64,000 nucleotides of DNA, taken from positions 223,897-287,896 of the forward strand of contig NZ_SLVV01000010.1 in assembly GCF_004340465.1 (NCBI RefSeq), in the 5' to 3' direction. Positions 62,429 to 64,000 of the stretch are shown in pieces; position 1 is the stretch's first letter, and every line of letters starts with the position of its first letter. Below the pieces are notes generated by a model. The model searched no databases. It was not told the DNA's origin and saw only the letters and a list, made by a program, of their open reading frames with translations. This DNA comes from Mesobacillus foraminis (GTDB taxonomy: Bacteria > Bacillota > Bacilli > Bacillales > Cytobacillaceae). The translations under genes and the position numbers were made by a program.

Positions 62429-63244
62429 ATGGACCACAAAAAAGTAGTTGTGATCACAGGAGCAACTAGAGGAATAGGCCGTAATATGGCTTTGTTTTTT
62501 GCTGAAAGAGGATATACCGTGATTGGAACGGGCAGGGATTCAGAAAAGTTAAAAGAAGTAAAAATGGAGCTTGAAAACATTTCTGCCGGACACTCCATGT
62601 TATTAATGGATGTAACTAATCCAGCTGAAATAAAGCAGACAGTCAGAACAGTAATGCAGGATTATAGCCGGATAGATGTCTGGATCAATAATGCAGGTGC
62701 ATTTAAAGCAATTGGGCCTACTTGGGAAGTCAAAGAGGAAGATTGGGTCAATGATGTAACAACGAACTTATTCGGGACCTACTATTGCGTACAAGCGGTA
62801 GTGCCAGCTATGCTTGAACAAGGATTTGGGCGAATGATTAATCTTGTGGGTGGAGGAACGGTTGGCGCCTTTAAATATGGAAACGGTTACGGAACATCGA
62901 AAACAAGTATAGCGCGGTTTACCGAAAACCTTTGCGAAGAATTAGAGGATACATCTATTAAAGTCTTTGCATTGGATCCAGGCTTGAATGATACCGACAT
63001 GACCCGTTACCAAAGAGACACACAAGATGGAAAGCGTTATTTAAGTGGGATAGAGGATTTATTTAAACAAAATATCGATGTTCCGCCCCATCAAGCTCCA
63101 CAGCATGCCTACTTCATGGCAGAAGGGAAGCTGGATGACTATGCAGGACGAGTGGTAACTGTGTATGACGATTTAGAAATGCTGCAAAACAAAGCAGAAA
63201 ATACAAGTGACCATGAATTTTTTAAACTCCGATTAAAGAACTAA
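62429..63244 (+). CDS. Short-chain dehydrogenase/reductase of unknown substrate
   Basis: This 271-aa classical SDR has TGATRGIG (10-17) for the cofactor, NNAG at 87-90 and the YGTSK active site (Tyr154, Lys158). The position of the usual catalytic Ser, 13 residues before the Tyr, is Gly141 in NLVGGGTVG, with Thr144 nearby. This is unusual and may change activity. AAGGAG precedes the ATG. It follows the GH95 gene by 158 nt and may share read-through. A role in L-sugar or deoxy-sugar-acid oxidation is possible but unproved. Confidence 0.78.
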   Translation: MDHKKVVVITGATRGIGRNMALFFAERGYTVIGTGRDSEKLKEVKMELENISAGHSMLLMDVTNPAEIKQTVRTVMQDYSRIDVWINNAGAFKAIGPTWEVKEEDWVNDVTTNLFGTYYCVQAVVPAMLEQGFGRMINLVGGGTVGAFKYGNGYGTSKTSIARFTENLCEELEDTSIKVFALDPGLNDTDMTRYQRDTQDGKRYLSGIEDLFKQNIDVPPHQAPQHAYFMAEGKLDDYAGRVVTVYDDLEMLQNKAENTSDHEFFKLRLKN

Positions 63245-63340
63245 TTTTAAACAATATAGTAGTGATCTTTTGATGACAGATATGCCTCACAGCGAGGAAA
63301 ATAATGAAGCTGCCTATGTAATTTGGTATTTTGCTGAAAA

Positions 63341-63538
63341 GACACAACTATCATAGTACCAGGACTAAGTGATCCAAATTGGTTATTATTCCAGTCATTT
63401 GAGTACCCCAAAAACTATACAAGGTTTAACGCCATTTATTTACGAATAGGTGACTTTCAAAACGAGACAGACAAACAATTGGCTACTTTCCTGGTTTGCT
63501 TCCAGGGAGTCGGATTGGCAGGTGTAATTTATATTTGA
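63341..63538 (+). pseudogene. AbfB (CBM42-like) domain fragment
   Basis: The frame read from 63341 gives VPGLSDPNWLLFQSFEYPKN, then YTRFNAIYLRIGDFQNETDK and QLATF, ending in TGA 63536. This follows the AbfB repeat pattern (VPGLxDPxxVSFxSxNxPxxYxRH ... ATF ... GLA). No start, signal peptide or catalytic domain precedes it in frame; TGA lies a few codons upstream. It is probably a leftover of an arabinofuranosidase-like gene. The TTG of the next gene overlaps its stop. Confidence 0.58.
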
Positions 63539-64000
63539 TAGATTTAGGATTATTTGAATGGATTGTTTCTATTATCGTCGGAATTCTTATCGGCGTTTCT
63601 AAAACCGCAATAGCCACTCTGGGAATCTTTAATGTAGCACTTCTGGCTCAGGTGTTTTCTGTAAAAGAATCCGTTGGAATTATGCTGCCAATGTTAATTG
63701 CAGGAGATGTTTTTGCCGTTATCTATTTTCGCCGCAGTGTGGTTTGGGCACATTTATTTTCATTATTGCCTTGGGTTCTTGCGGGATTATTTGCTGGTTT
63801 TTTTGTTTTGTGGAAGGTTAATAGTGAACAACTTACACTTTTACTAGGTGTATTGATTTTAGTTTTAATTATTCTCCAGACGGCAAAAGATTATATTAAC
63901 TCAAAAATTGATCAGCATCTATTAAACTCAAATTCAAATTGGTTTACCTATTCCATGGGGATATTAGCTGGATTTGCAACCATGATCGGAAATGTTTCAG
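63535..64000 (+). CDS. TauE/SafE-family permease, N-terminal part (3' truncated)
   Basis: The likely start is TTG 63535 after AGGTG, and the frame stays open to the window end (155 codons). The product begins MIDLGLFEWIVSIIVGILIG, then VSKTAIATLGIFNVALLAQV, and later GILAGFATMIGNVSG. It shows the repeated glycine-rich helix hairpins of TauE/SafE (DUF81) anion exporters. Four helices are covered. A sulfonate or other organic anion is a typical substrate; none can be assigned here. Confidence 0.8.
   Translation, partial: MIDLGLFEWIVSIIVGILIGVSKTAIATLGIFNVALLAQVFSVKESVGIMLPMLIAGDVFAVIYFRRSVVWAHLFSLLPWVLAGLFAGFFVLWKVNSEQLTLLLGVLILVLIILQTAKDYINSKIDQHLLNSNSNWFTYSMGILAGFATMIGNVS

Overview
The window looks like chromosomal DNA of a Bacillaceae member (Bacillus, Mesobacillus or Neobacillus type). 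Gene families and layouts match the B. subtilis yes/yte, tre, yko and hisJ regions. There are many CcpA cre-like sites, AGGAGG ribosome binding sites with frequent TTG/GTG starts, Fur and Fnr boxes, and U-run intrinsic terminators. Base composition is moderately AT-rich.

Region 1 (1-19597) is a pectin/rhamnogalacturonan utilisation locus. It holds a GH43 3' end, a GH105 unsaturated uronyl hydrolase, a secreted PL1 pectate lyase, two close paralogues of a sugar-binding lipoprotein, a CE12 acetylesterase, a YesS-like membrane AraC regulator, a divergent pair of ABC permeases, YesL, a GH28 galacturonase, an alpha/beta hydrolase and a CE8 pectinesterase. Only the lyase carries a Sec signal peptide. 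This implies limited cleavage outside, ABC import, and deacetylation, demethylation and hydrolysis inside. A 52-bp tandem repeat array (15597-16063) and a ydeI-like gene interrupt the locus.

Region 2 (19598-23365) holds two decayed IS1182-like/intergenic-repeat insertions, each beside a duplicated terminator hairpin. They flank a CBS-pair gene and a DHA2 MFS exporter. Region 3 (23366-29448) is a trehalose operon, treP-malL-treA-treR, with three phased TreR-type operators and cre sites. Region 4 (29449-36891) carries ykoP/ykoQ/ykoN relatives, a DUF3238 protein, a histidinol phosphatase, a tandem glycine riboswitch with no gcv gene behind it, a 40-aa basic protein, an MBL-fold hydrolase and an OsmC protein.

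Region 5 (36950-37310) is a decayed rRNA operon end: a 23S 3' fragment plus a divergent full-length 5S. Region 6 is a secreted GH26 mannanase. Region 7 (41088-46385) is iron uptake: a Fur-boxed operon of small proteins (zinc ribbon, IDEAL domain, FbpA-like) divergent from a ferric-siderophore ABC operon. Region 8 (46386-50427) has a hypothetical protein, a Bcr/CflA exporter, an unlisted 56-aa membrane protein with an Fnr box at -41.5, and a DoxX protein.

Region 9 (50799-62270, perhaps to 63244) is a LacI-type regulon built around palindromes of the form TGTTAYCGRTAACA. It contains an aldose dehydrogenase (AKR), an amidohydrolase-family sugar lactonase, a Zn-dependent sugar-acid dehydrogenase, a complete ABC importer, the LacI regulator and a GH95 enzyme. 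The enzyme set fits oxidative catabolism of L-galactose, or alternatively L-fucose, released from pectic RG-II or xyloglucan. This is the most interesting system in the window. The window ends with an AbfB-domain fragment and the start of a TauE/SafE permease.
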